NCBI RefSeq assembly: GCF_037044555.1
Contig: NZ_CP146275.1
Location: forward strand, 2,584,501-2,648,500
Direction of reading: 5' to 3'
DNA from: Pelagibacterium nitratireducens
Lineage (GTDB): Bacteria > Pseudomonadota > Alphaproteobacteria > Rhizobiales > Devosiaceae
Length of the DNA: 64,000 nucleotides
The first letter of the stretch is position 1, and each line of letters opens with the position of its first letter. The notes below the pieces were generated by a model. The model was not told the DNA's origin, did no database searches, and saw only the letters and a program-made list of their open reading frames with translations. Position numbers and translations under genes: made by a program. Positions 1 through 7,607 of the stretch are shown piece after piece.

Positions 1-576
1 GCACAGGACGTTTCGGGGTTCATCGAGCAGATGGATCTGGGGCCCATCGATATCGTGGGCTTTTCCATGGGCGGCGGCACTGCGATGGGCGTGGGAGTCC
101 TGCATCCCGAACTGGTCAAGAACCTTGTCATCATTTCGGCCTCCCACCAGCCCGATTCGATCTGGGATTCGGTGCGGGCCGGCTGGCCCTATATGACAGC
201 GGAGATGATGGAAGGCACCCCCATGCTGGCCGCCTATGAGGCCGTTGCGCCTCAGCCCGAGCGGTTCTCCGGATTCGTCGACAAGATCAGAGAATCGATG
301 GTTTCGGGAGAGCAAAGCTGGACCGACGAACAGATCGCCTCGATCCCCGTACCGGTTCTGATGATCATCGGGGATACCGACCTCGTCCAGTTCGACAAGG
401 CCCTCGAGATGTTTCGCCTGCTCGGCGGACAGTCTTCGACCGGTCCGATGGGTCCCGCGCTCAACACCGCACGCCAGTTCGCCGTGATCCCTGGGGCGAC
501 CCACTACGATATCATGTTCAAGACCGACCTTATGCTGCCGCTGATTGAAAGCTTCTTTGCCGCGCAGGCCAGTTGA
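1..576 (+). CDS. alpha/beta hydrolase, 5'-truncated by window edge
   Basis: The frame is open from base 1, so the gene begins outside the window and only about 191 C-terminal residues are visible. The nucleophile elbow GFSMGGG (Ser nucleophile) lies about 20 residues in. An Asp in the strand GDTDLVQF and a His in GATHYD complete a plausible Ser-Asp-His triad, and spacing and length fit the alpha/beta hydrolase fold. Substrate cannot be told; esterases, haloperoxidases and carboxylic ester hydrolases share this layout. It ends about 120 bp before the next gene on the same strand. Confidence 0.85.
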   Translation, partial: AQDVSGFIEQMDLGPIDIVGFSMGGGTAMGVGVLHPELVKNLVIISASHQPDSIWDSVRAGWPYMTAEMMEGTPMLAAYEAVAPQPERFSGFVDKIRESMVSGEQSWTDEQIASIPVPVLMIIGDTDLVQFDKALEMFRLLGGQSSTGPMGPALNTARQFAVIPGATHYDIMFKTDLMLPLIESFFAAQAS

Positions 577-693
577 TAGATAGATTCAAGTGGCTGACGG
601 CCGGATTCAGATGTATCGTATTCTGAATCCGGTCTCTGGCATTAGATATTGAAATAAAATGCTTTTTCCGAGTTCGGCCCGAGGAGGCTCCAC

Positions 694-1092
694 ATGAAGA
701 TCACCCCCTATCTCAACTTCGCCGGCGATTGCCGCGAGGCGATGAGCTTTTACCAGTCGGTGCTGGGCGGCGAACTTGAAATGACCGCCCACAAGGATAC
801 GCCATCGGCCGAGCACGTCCCCGCCGAGATGCAGAACCAGATCATGCACGCGGCCCTGACCTGGCCCGACGGCACGATTTTCGCCTCCGATGCCCCCATG
901 GCGCAGGCCAATTCTTTTTCCGGCGTCTATCTTTCGGTCCACCCCGAAACCGTCGAGGACGCCGAGCGCATGTTCGCCGCCCTCAAGCAGGGGGGCGAAG
1001 TGGAAATGGAACTCGAACAAACCTTCTGGGCCAAACGGTTCGGCATGCTCTATGACCGCTGGGGCGTCAAATGGATGTTCAACGTCGATTAG
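694..1092 (+). CDS. VOC family protein, PhnB-like
   Basis: This 132-residue protein opens with MKITPYLNFAGDCREAM and carries the FYQSVLGGE signature of PhnB-like members of the vicinal oxygen chelate (glyoxalase/bleomycin resistance) fold. The C-terminal half ends with the RFGMLYDRWGVKWMFN motif usual in this group. It is of normal length and has a good ribosome-binding site (GAGGAGG, about 7 bases before the ATG). PhnB-like proteins are mostly of unknown function, despite old names such as 3-demethylubiquinone methyltransferase. Nothing nearby suggests a substrate. It appears to be a single-gene unit. Confidence 0.85.
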   Translation: MKITPYLNFAGDCREAMSFYQSVLGGELEMTAHKDTPSAEHVPAEMQNQIMHAALTWPDGTIFASDAPMAQANSFSGVYLSVHPETVEDAERMFAALKQGGEVEMELEQTFWAKRFGMLYDRWGVKWMFNVD

Positions 1093-1163
1093 GTGCAGTG
1101 GGGCAGTGATGGGTGTCGGGTCATCCTCTCGGCTTCATCACCACCATTCGCCCCACCCCCATC

Positions 1164-1284
1164 GTCATCCTCGGGCTTGACCCGGGGAGTGAGTGCCGTC
1201 CGTAGGCAAATCGCTCCGGTGGAGCGATTTGAGGCGCGAACGCCCGGAGCGCTATGCGCGAGGGCAGCAACGCCCGAGGATGAC
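1164..1284. repeat. REP/MITE-like element with 13-bp terminal inverted repeats
   Basis: The ends GTCATCCTCGGGC (1164-1176) and GCCCGAGGATGAC (1272-1284) are exact reverse complements. Inside lies a perfect 11-bp hairpin at 1207-1231 (arms CAAATCGCTCC / GGAGCGATTTG). It is related in its termini to the GTCAYCCCGG elements found at 33714, 43839 and 47255. Confidence 0.7.
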
Positions 1285-1599
1285 GCGGGTGAAGTTGGAA
1301 ACGCTGCGTAAAAAACTTTATCCCCGTCCCCAGTCCCTCGTGCCATTCTCCTCGCACGGCCGCACCAGAGACGAGGATGCATACGAGCTTCCGGTGAGGG
1401 CAGGATGGAGAAAGGGGAAGCATGGGTCCGAGCCTAGGACCACATCGGTCTCCAGGCGCTCCAGAATGTCCGTTGGCCGATCCGGGTTCCATGCGGGTCG
1501 CCGCAGGGAAGGCCCAAAGCGGACGGATGGCCGGGCGAGGATGGGAGTCCACGTCGTACTCCCGAAAGGGAGAGGGGCACCGACGGGAGGTTGGCAGGG

Positions 1600-1620
1600 A
1601 AAGTGGGCACCGGTTTCCCG
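1600..1620. repeat. short dispersed repeat, GTGGG-ACCGGTTT type
   Basis: The block around AGTGGGCACCGGTTTCCC matches the sequence at 31759-31779 with only small differences. A motif of this kind is scattered through many Rhizobiales intergenic regions; that statement is from memory of such genomes. No function is known to me. Confidence 0.55.
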
Positions 1621-1916
1621 GTTCGCCAACCGACCCACCAAAAATGCCAATATCCCGGACGACAAACCCCAGCCCGAGACGCCGCCATAAGCCAAAAACC
1701 CCGGATGCGTGGGGCGATGATCGCTTCATATAAAAACTAAATCATGCGGAGCGTTCATCGCCCCATGCCGTCTACTTCGATCCGTCCTTCGGCCAATCGT
1801 GCCGGTGGCACGATTGGAGGTGAGAAGGCCAGGAGAGCTAAGCTCGAATGGCAATCAAAGCCCGAGGCGATCTCGCCGTCGGAGGTTTTGTCATGCGCGG
1901 CTGCATAAGCGCAAAC

Positions 1917-3464
1917 TTATCCACCATCCTTCCAACGGATGCGATAAAGGTCGAAGCGGCGGTCGCGCAGGTTGCGCACCGCACCCTGCGAGCGGGCCCA
2001 TTGCAGGGTCGAGAGGTTGAGATCGGCAACGACAACCATCTCCACGTTCTCGCTGGCTTCTGCCGCAATCCCGTCGCGGGCGAAGGGCATGTCCGAGGGC
2101 GTAAAGATCGAGGAATGAGCGTAGTTGATGTCGAGATTGTCGACATTGGCGAGGTTGCCGGTAATCCCCGAGGTCACGACATAGCACTGGTTCTCGATGG
2201 TGCGGGCCTGGCAGCAATATTTCACCCGCAGGTGACCCTGGCGCGTATCGGTGCAGTAGGGCACGAACATGATGCGGGCGCCCTGATCGGCGAGACGCCG
2301 GGCCACTTCGGGAAACTCGCTGTCGTAGCAGATCATCACCCCGATCGGACCGCAATCTGTATCGATCACATCCACGGAATCGCCGCCCACGATGCCCCAA
2401 TAATCCCGTTCGTCGGGCGTGGGATGCATCTTTTCCTGGGCGTGGACGGTGCCGTCACGCAAAAAGACATAGCAGACGTTCTGGATGTCCTCGTCTTCGG
2501 TGATCGTGGGATGGGTGCCACCGATGATGTTGATGTTGTATTTGAGCGCCATCTGCTGCATGCGCTCGATAAATTGCGGCGTGTATTCGGTCAGCCGCAG
2601 GATCGCCTCATGGGGCGGTTGCTCGGGTTCGCTCGAGAGCAGCATCAGTGTGAACAGTTCGGGAAAAACCACGAAGTCGGATGCGTAGTCCGCCGCCACG
2701 TCCGCGAAATATTCCATGTGCGTAAAAAACGCCTCAGCGTCGGCGAACCGGCGCGCCTCGAGCTGCACCGTGGTCACGCGCACGGTCTCGCGGCTGCGCC
2801 GGTGGGCCGGGCGTGCCTCGTCTTCTTCGTCATAGCGCGGATTGCGCCACACCATGAGCGCAGCGTGGCCCCCCGAAGCCTTGTCGTCGGGATGGTAATT
2901 GCGCAGCAACAATTCGGGCTCAAAGCCGAGCTTCATCTGAAAGCTGGCCACCGGATCGCGCACTTCGCGGTCCACCACAGCCTGGAAATACTGACTGGCG
3001 CGCGGATAGTCCTTCTTGTTGCGCCGATAACCCGGCAGGCGCCCGCCAAAGGCGATGCCCTTGAGCCAGAGTTCCTCGCACAACCGCTGGCGCGCCTCAT
3101 AGAGCCGCCGACCAATTCGGCTGCGCTGGCGGCCCGGATCGACACACACTTCAACGCCATAGAGCCATTCGCCCTTGCCATTGTGGAGCGAGCCATAACC
3201 GGCCCCGGTGATGTTTTCCCAGGTGTGCTGCTTGAAGATCTGCTTTTCGGCCAATTGCAGCGTTGCCGCATAGCCCACGATCTGCCCGTCATAGACGGCA
3301 ACGAACTGGCCCTCGGGAAAGGCGTTGATCTGCCCGCGGATCGTGCCGGGAAGGTAAGGTCCTTCTTCGGGGTACACCCTCTGGGTCAGCTTGATGATGG
3401 CAGGGATATCGCGAATCTTGGCAGTCCGCACCTCAAGGAGCGGCTTGTCGGAAAGTTTGGGCAC
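1917..3464 (-). CDS. bifunctional GNAT acetyltransferase / carbon-nitrogen hydrolase (nitrilase family)
   Basis: This 515-residue protein is a fusion. Residues 1-210 form a GNAT N-acetyltransferase with an acyl-CoA loop near RQRSRIGRRL (112-121). Residues 228-515 form a nitrilase-superfamily amidohydrolase with the complete catalytic triad: Glu in VVFPELF (about 269), Lys in QEKMHP (about 345) and Cys in VMICYDSEFPE (about 379). The same fusion is common in bacteria but its substrate is not established. Cytoplasmic: no signal peptide or membrane segment is visible. It stands alone, with the orphan TRAP binding protein upstream about 100 bp away on the same strand. Confidence 0.9.
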   Translation of the reverse strand: MPKLSDKPLLEVRTAKIRDIPAIIKLTQRVYPEEGPYLPGTIRGQINAFPEGQFVAVYDGQIVGYAATLQLAEKQIFKQHTWENITGAGYGSLHNGKGEWLYGVEVCVDPGRQRSRIGRRLYEARQRLCEELWLKGIAFGGRLPGYRRNKKDYPRASQYFQAVVDREVRDPVASFQMKLGFEPELLLRNYHPDDKASGGHAALMVWRNPRYDEEDEARPAHRRSRETVRVTTVQLEARRFADAEAFFTHMEYFADVAADYASDFVVFPELFTLMLLSSEPEQPPHEAILRLTEYTPQFIERMQQMALKYNINIIGGTHPTITEDEDIQNVCYVFLRDGTVHAQEKMHPTPDERDYWGIVGGDSVDVIDTDCGPIGVMICYDSEFPEVARRLADQGARIMFVPYCTDTRQGHLRVKYCCQARTIENQCYVVTSGITGNLANVDNLDINYAHSSIFTPSDMPFARDGIAAEASENVEMVVVADLNLSTLQWARSQGAVRNLRDRRFDLYRIRWKDGG

Positions 3465-3564
3465 GGGGTGGAAACCTCGTTATCGATCAAATCAAAAATG
3501 GATTGTGCCGGCGGCGCGCCGTCAGCCTATAGCATGACAACGCCTCACCGCCACTTTTGCTCCC

Positions 3565-4587
3565 TTAGTGCGTCTCTTGCGCCACCAACTCAAGCGCTCG
3601 TCCATAAAGCGCCTCGCCGTCGATGCCGTTTTCAGCGGTTTCGGCAAACCAGTTGTCGATGGTTATCTGCGCTGCAGCACGCCAGCGTGCGGTCTCTTCG
3701 GCGTCGAGGGTCACTATCGTATTGCCTTCGGCCAGCGCCTGATCGCGGGCGACGATGTCATCGGAATCGTTGGCCGCTCCGAACCGTCCGGCCCATTCGA
3801 TTCCCGAATTGGCGTCGATCACCGCCTTGAGGTCATCGGGCAGGCTCTCGTAGCTATCGCGGTTCATCACGAAGGCAAAGGTCTGGGTATAGAGCCCATG
3901 GTCACCCGAGAACTCGGTATGGTGGGAAACGATCTCGCTGGTGCGCAGCGCCATGGTCACCTGCCAGGGAATGGTTGCCGCGTCGATCACGCCCCGCGAC
4001 AGGCTTTCAGGCACCTGCGGGACGGGCATGCCGATGGCCTCGGCCCCCAGATCGGTCAGCATGGCCGAGATGACCCGCGACCCACCGCGTACCTTGAGGC
4101 CGGCAAGATCCTCGAGTGTTTCAATGGGGCCGGAGGAATGAAAAACGCCAGGTCCATGGGTATGGACGGCAATCAGCTTGACGCCGGCAAACTCGTCCAT
4201 GGCATTTTCTTCGACAAAGCGCTGGAAGGCACGCGAGGTGTCCTCGGCATTGGTGACGAGAAACGGCATTTCGAACACTTCGGACTTTGGAAAGCGACCG
4301 GGGGTATAGCCGAGCACCGTCCAGATCAGGTCGACAACGCCGTCCTGGGCCTGATCGAACAGATTGGCGGGCGCGCCGCCGAGGATCATTGAAGGATAAT
4401 ATTCGATCTTTATCCTCCCGTCCGACTGGTCCTCTATAGTCTCGGCCCACGGAATGAGGCCCTCACGCGGTACGCTGTCGGTCATGGGCAGGAATTGGTG
4501 CAACCGGAACGTGTACTCTTGAGCCGGCGCGGACGAAATAAAGGCAGCGCCACAAAGCGCTGCCGCGAACAGGGTTCTGGTGATCAT
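3565..4587 (-). CDS. TRAP transporter solute-binding protein (DctP family), orphan
   Basis: The chosen start gives a 340-residue protein with a signal peptide (MITRTLFAAALCGAAFISSAP then AQ) and a mature DctP/TRAP receptor fold; the segments LIWTVLGYTPGRFPKSEVFEMPF and the Arg-containing KVRGGSRVISAML match the family's ligand-binding core, where an Arg pairs with a carboxylate ligand. An upstream in-frame Met (10 codons earlier) would put charged residues before the signal peptide, so it was not used. Neither DctQ nor DctM, the membrane partners, is encoded nearby. It therefore either works with subunits elsewhere or acts outside TRAP transport. Its ligand is unknown; the neighbours are sugar-oxidising enzymes. 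Confidence 0.88.
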   Translation of the reverse strand: MITRTLFAAALCGAAFISSAPAQEYTFRLHQFLPMTDSVPREGLIPWAETIEDQSDGRIKIEYYPSMILGGAPANLFDQAQDGVVDLIWTVLGYTPGRFPKSEVFEMPFLVTNAEDTSRAFQRFVEENAMDEFAGVKLIAVHTHGPGVFHSSGPIETLEDLAGLKVRGGSRVISAMLTDLGAEAIGMPVPQVPESLSRGVIDAATIPWQVTMALRTSEIVSHHTEFSGDHGLYTQTFAFVMNRDSYESLPDDLKAVIDANSGIEWAGRFGAANDSDDIVARDQALAEGNTIVTLDAEETARWRAAAQITIDNWFAETAENGIDGEALYGRALELVAQETH

Positions 4588-4710
4588 GAATGGTCCCCAA
4601 ATGCGCGGGACCAGCAAGGGTGCCTCTCACCCTGTGCGAGTTCGATCCCGCTCCGGGCGATCGGGATGGCCCGGGCGCCGGTTCCCCCGACGCCCGGATT
4701 GATTAGCCGA

Positions 4711-5853
4711 TCACTGCTCCGGGCTCAACCGCAGAATCTGCCCCGGATCGGCGTCGGTAATGAGATAAAGCGCGCCATCAGGTCCCTCGGTTACATCGCG
4801 GATACGATGGGGAAAACCGTCTCCGAACAGGAACTCGTCGCCCAGCACCTCTTCGCCCTCGAGGTCGATGCGGATCAGGTCGGTGCCGGCAAGAGCCCCC
4901 ATAAAGGCGTCACCCTGCCATTGGGGGAACAGATCGCCCGTGTAGAACGCCAGCCCGGATGGCGCCGGGGATGGTACCCAGGTCCGTTCGGCTTCCACCA
5001 GGTCGTCGGGCAGGTCTTGAGGCGGGTTGATGGGATCGCCCGAATATTCGGTGCCTTCGGTCAACAACGGCCAGCCGTAGTTTCCACCGGGCACGACCTT
5101 GTTGAGCTCGTCGCCGCCGCGCGGTCCATGTTCGGCCACCCAGAGCTGATCGGTTTGAGGATGCATGTCGGCACCCTGCATGTTGCGATGACCATAACTC
5201 CAGATTTCGGGCAACGCGCCTTGTGTATCGACAAAGGGGTTGTCCTCGGGCACCGACCCGTCGGGCAGGATGCGGATCACCTTGCCCAGGTGTGAATCGA
5301 GATTCTGCGCCTGAACGCGGAACTCGGCATCGGACCGCTCACCGGTGGTGATGAACAGATAGCCATCATTGTCGAACGTCAGCCGGGAGCCAAAATGCAG
5401 CGTCGAGGGCAGCTTGGGCTGTTGAGAGAAGATGACTTCGACATCGGACAATTGCCCCCTGTCCTCGCTCAGAACCCCGCGTGCCACGGCCGTGGAATTT
5501 GTCCCGGCCTCATCGCCGGGTTCGGCGTAGCTCACATAGACATAGCGGTTGGATTCAAATTCGGGATCGAGAGCCACATCGAGCAGACCGCCCTGCCCCT
5601 CGAAAACCACTTCGGGCACCCCCGTGATCGGATCGGAAATTGTCCCGTCTGCCGCAACATGGCGCAAATTGCCCGACCGTTCGGTCACCAACATGCTGTC
5701 GTCGGGCAAAAATACCATGCCCCATGGAAACTGCAGCCCCTCGACAACCGGATCGAGCGCCACAGCGCCGGCTTCGGTTTCATAGGTTTGGGCGATAGCG
5801 GGAGTCGTCAGTGCCGTTGCACACACAAGACCGGCAAGAGCTTGGCGGAACAT
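4711..5853 (-). CDS. soluble PQQ-dependent aldose sugar dehydrogenase
   Basis: A 380-residue periplasmic protein with a signal peptide (MFRQALAGLVCATALTTPAIA). The start at 5853 is set by a strong AGGAG about 8 bases upstream; an ATG 8 codons earlier lies before that site. The body is a six-bladed beta-propeller of the glucose/sorbosone dehydrogenase family, with HFGSRLTFDNDGYLFITTGER and YSYGHRNMQG-type stretches (here IWSYGHRNMQG), which carry the catalytic His and PQQ/calcium-binding residues in characterised members such as E. coli YliI. It should oxidise aldoses at C1 in the periplasm and pass electrons to quinone or cytochrome. No PQQ biosynthesis genes are in the window, but a second PQQ enzyme is at 52545. 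Confidence 0.9.
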   Translation of the reverse strand: MFRQALAGLVCATALTTPAIAQTYETEAGAVALDPVVEGLQFPWGMVFLPDDSMLVTERSGNLRHVAADGTISDPITGVPEVVFEGQGGLLDVALDPEFESNRYVYVSYAEPGDEAGTNSTAVARGVLSEDRGQLSDVEVIFSQQPKLPSTLHFGSRLTFDNDGYLFITTGERSDAEFRVQAQNLDSHLGKVIRILPDGSVPEDNPFVDTQGALPEIWSYGHRNMQGADMHPQTDQLWVAEHGPRGGDELNKVVPGGNYGWPLLTEGTEYSGDPINPPQDLPDDLVEAERTWVPSPAPSGLAFYTGDLFPQWQGDAFMGALAGTDLIRIDLEGEEVLGDEFLFGDGFPHRIRDVTEGPDGALYLITDADPGQILRLSPEQ

Positions 5854-5933
5854 TGGTTTCTCCTCTTGGATTGGCATAAAATGCCAACCCTGCGAGGCAT
5901 GTCCGGTTCCGCTCGCCGGCGATCACGATGGTG

Positions 5934-6644
5934 TCAGTAGCCCGAGCCGCCGCCGGCCCCAAACCATTTTTCATAGTCAGAAACCAGCAGATGGATCGGA
6001 TCGACGTCCTCCTCGATTGCGGCGAACCGCCCGATGGGATCGAGGAACGTGTTGTCGGTCCTGTCGTCGTTGACCGTTGAGACCTCGCCGATCAGCACGT
6101 CGCCCCCCTCGCCCCAGAATTTGTGCCAATTGCCCGGCAACAGGGTCACGCTTTCGCCGGGTGAGAGTTCGAGAATACCACCCGCAGGCAGAACGCGGCG
6201 GATGCCATCGGTAAACACCTCGACCTCCCCGGATGTATCGATGCCTTCGCCCGTTCCGTCATCATTGTAGAGCTGGAGCGCCAGCGTGGCGCCGCCGCGA
6301 TTGATGATGTCCTCGGCCTTTATGGTGTGGCGGTGCATGGGCGAAATCTGGTCGTGACGCGAGATCATGATCTTTTCGGCATAGAGCATACCGCGCCCCT
6401 TGCCGAGATCGGCCGCATCGCCGTTGCGGACGGTGAACAGGAACAGGCCGAGCGCATCGAAATCGCCCTGCCCGTAATCGGTCACGTCCCAGCCCAACCC
6501 GGAGCGCAAGATATTGTCAATCTGGTCCTGCTTGTCCTTCATTTCGGACGGTGTCCAATATGCAAAGGGGGGCAGGATATAGCCGAAAGAGCGGATGAAT
6601 TCGTCCGCTTCGGAAATGATGTCATTGACGCGGGAACGCTTCAT
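5934..6644 (-). CDS. D-lyxose / D-mannose-type sugar isomerase (cupin)
   Basis: The 236-residue product matches the D-lyxose isomerase family of cupin aldose-ketose isomerases. The metal site is visible: His104 and His106 in SPMHRHTIKAED, Glu111, and His174 in GNWHKFWGE. These coordinate Mn or a similar ion in known members. It would interconvert D-lyxose/D-xylulose or D-mannose/D-fructose in the cytoplasm. It sits 80 bp upstream of the PQQ sugar dehydrogenase on the same strand, so the two may be one sugar-use unit. The assignment to the family is firm, but the true sugar is not. Confidence 0.85.
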   Translation of the reverse strand: MKRSRVNDIISEADEFIRSFGYILPPFAYWTPSEMKDKQDQIDNILRSGLGWDVTDYGQGDFDALGLFLFTVRNGDAADLGKGRGMLYAEKIMISRHDQISPMHRHTIKAEDIINRGGATLALQLYNDDGTGEGIDTSGEVEVFTDGIRRVLPAGGILELSPGESVTLLPGNWHKFWGEGGDVLIGEVSTVNDDRTDNTFLDPIGRFAAIEEDVDPIHLLVSDYEKWFGAGGGSGY

Positions 6645-7121
6645 CCCGTGATCTCCGTCTGCTCAATATGTTTCCGCCAAATGGCTGATCCGCAAACTGT
6701 TTTGGAGATCGTCCAGCCCCGGCGCCGCACCCCTGCGAGGCGAGAAGCTAAGGGTTGCCGGACGACCGGGCAAGAGGGTGATACAATTGTCCGAGAAATA
6801 TCGCGCAGGTTCGACTTGCGCCGTGACAAAGAAGGCACACGCGTCCGATTGCAAGGTGAGTTCAGAGCCGTTTGCGCATCAGAACTACCCCTCCGCAACA
6901 GCCTCGCGTGATACGCGAGCCAGTTCAGGTGCTGATTCAAGTCCGATAGAAACATCGAGTCCGTGCAAGGGTTTGGCAGCACCCTCCATATCCAAGGCAA
7001 TCATATCGAGTGTGAACTCCGCACATGCCAGGCCCTCGCTCATGCCCTTGATGACGACATCTAATTTAGTTCAATGTCTGGGCGAAATGGAAAACTCCAA
7101 TGACGGACGCCCCGGGAGACA
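6645..7121. other. 477-bp region between divergent genes, mostly empty
   Basis: This stretch lies between the isomerase (minus) and the methyltransferase (plus). It holds one possible small minus-strand ORF (6885-7043) and otherwise no recognisable gene. It must contain promoters for both flanking genes, but I could not assign a clear -35/-10 pair. Confidence 0.5.
6885..7043 (-). CDS. possible 52-residue protein, unrecognised
   Basis: An ATG-initiated frame reads MSEGLACAEFTLDMIALDM and on to a stop, with an even amino-acid mix that looks more protein-like than the other short frames here. I do not recognise it. Third-position GC is about one half, clearly lower than in neighbouring genes, so it is either a recent arrival, a gene remnant or chance. 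No good ribosome-binding site was seen. Confidence 0.2.
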   Translation of the reverse strand: MSEGLACAEFTLDMIALDMEGAAKPLHGLDVSIGLESAPELARVSREAVAEG

Positions 7122-7607
7122 ATGATGGACGAGAACGAGCGCGACAATCCCGGCCTTCCCCACCTGCCGCCGACCTATCCGGTTGGCTTTCTGGCTTTGG
7201 CTATCATTTTGGAGTTCTTGGTTCCACTCCGGTTCCTGGCCGCTCCGGCAGTGTTCTCGCTGCAAACACTGATCGGCGGCGTGCTGCTCGTCTTGGGCCT
7301 CTCGCTCGACATCTGGGCCTTCCGGCTATTTAGGGCCGCCGGGACCAACCCCGAGCCTTTCAAACCGACCACGGCAATCGTCGCACGCGGCCCCTACAGG
7401 TTCACGCGCAATCCTATGTATGTGGGCTTCCTGCTGAGCTTTACGGGCATTGGCCTGCTGTTTTCGCTGGAATGGACGCTGATCGCGCTGCCTGTCCTGT
7501 GGTTCGTCCTCGATCGCGTAGTGGTGCAACGCGAAGAGGCCTATCTTGCCCGCAAGTTCGGGGCCGACTACGAAACATTTCTCGCAACGACCCGCCGCTG
7601 GCTCTGA
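7122..7607 (+). CDS. isoprenylcysteine carboxyl methyltransferase (ICMT/PEMT-like) family membrane protein
   Basis: The 161-residue protein has about four hydrophobic segments and the family hallmark RGPYRFTRNPMYVGFLL near residue 90, followed by the C-terminal EEAYLARKFGADYETFLATTRRWL. In ICMT-like enzymes these two blocks bind S-adenosylmethionine at the membrane face. Bacterial members are small-molecule or lipid methyltransferases of mostly unknown substrate; Cys-isoprenyl substrates are unlikely in bacteria. The stop codon abuts the stop of the converging ABC exporter at 7608, leaving no intergenic space. Confidence 0.85.
   Translation: MMDENERDNPGLPHLPPTYPVGFLALAIILEFLVPLRFLAAPAVFSLQTLIGGVLLVLGLSLDIWAFRLFRAAGTNPEPFKPTTAIVARGPYRFTRNPMYVGFLLSFTGIGLLFSLEWTLIALPVLWFVLDRVVVQREEAYLARKFGADYETFLATTRRWL

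Larger units (their letters stand above)
1093..1916. other. 824-bp region without a convincing gene; REP-like repeat inside
   Basis: No frame here gives a recognisable protein, and the short ORFs present overlap each other on both strands. The region holds the inverted-repeat element at 1164-1284, a short Rhizobiales-type repeat around 1600-1620 and otherwise nothing I can name. It separates the VOC gene from the converging GNAT-nitrilase gene. Confidence 0.6.

Noticed and set aside
1848..3830. 660-codon plus-strand frame opposite the GNAT-nitrilase gene
   Set aside because: Runs past the gene into intergenic DNA and has no recognisable domain; the minus strand has all catalytic residues of two known families.
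6641..7000. 119-codon minus-strand frame before the isomerase gene
   Set aside because: Cys/Arg/Leu-rich translation without a domain, overlapping another frame; no ribosome-binding site seen.
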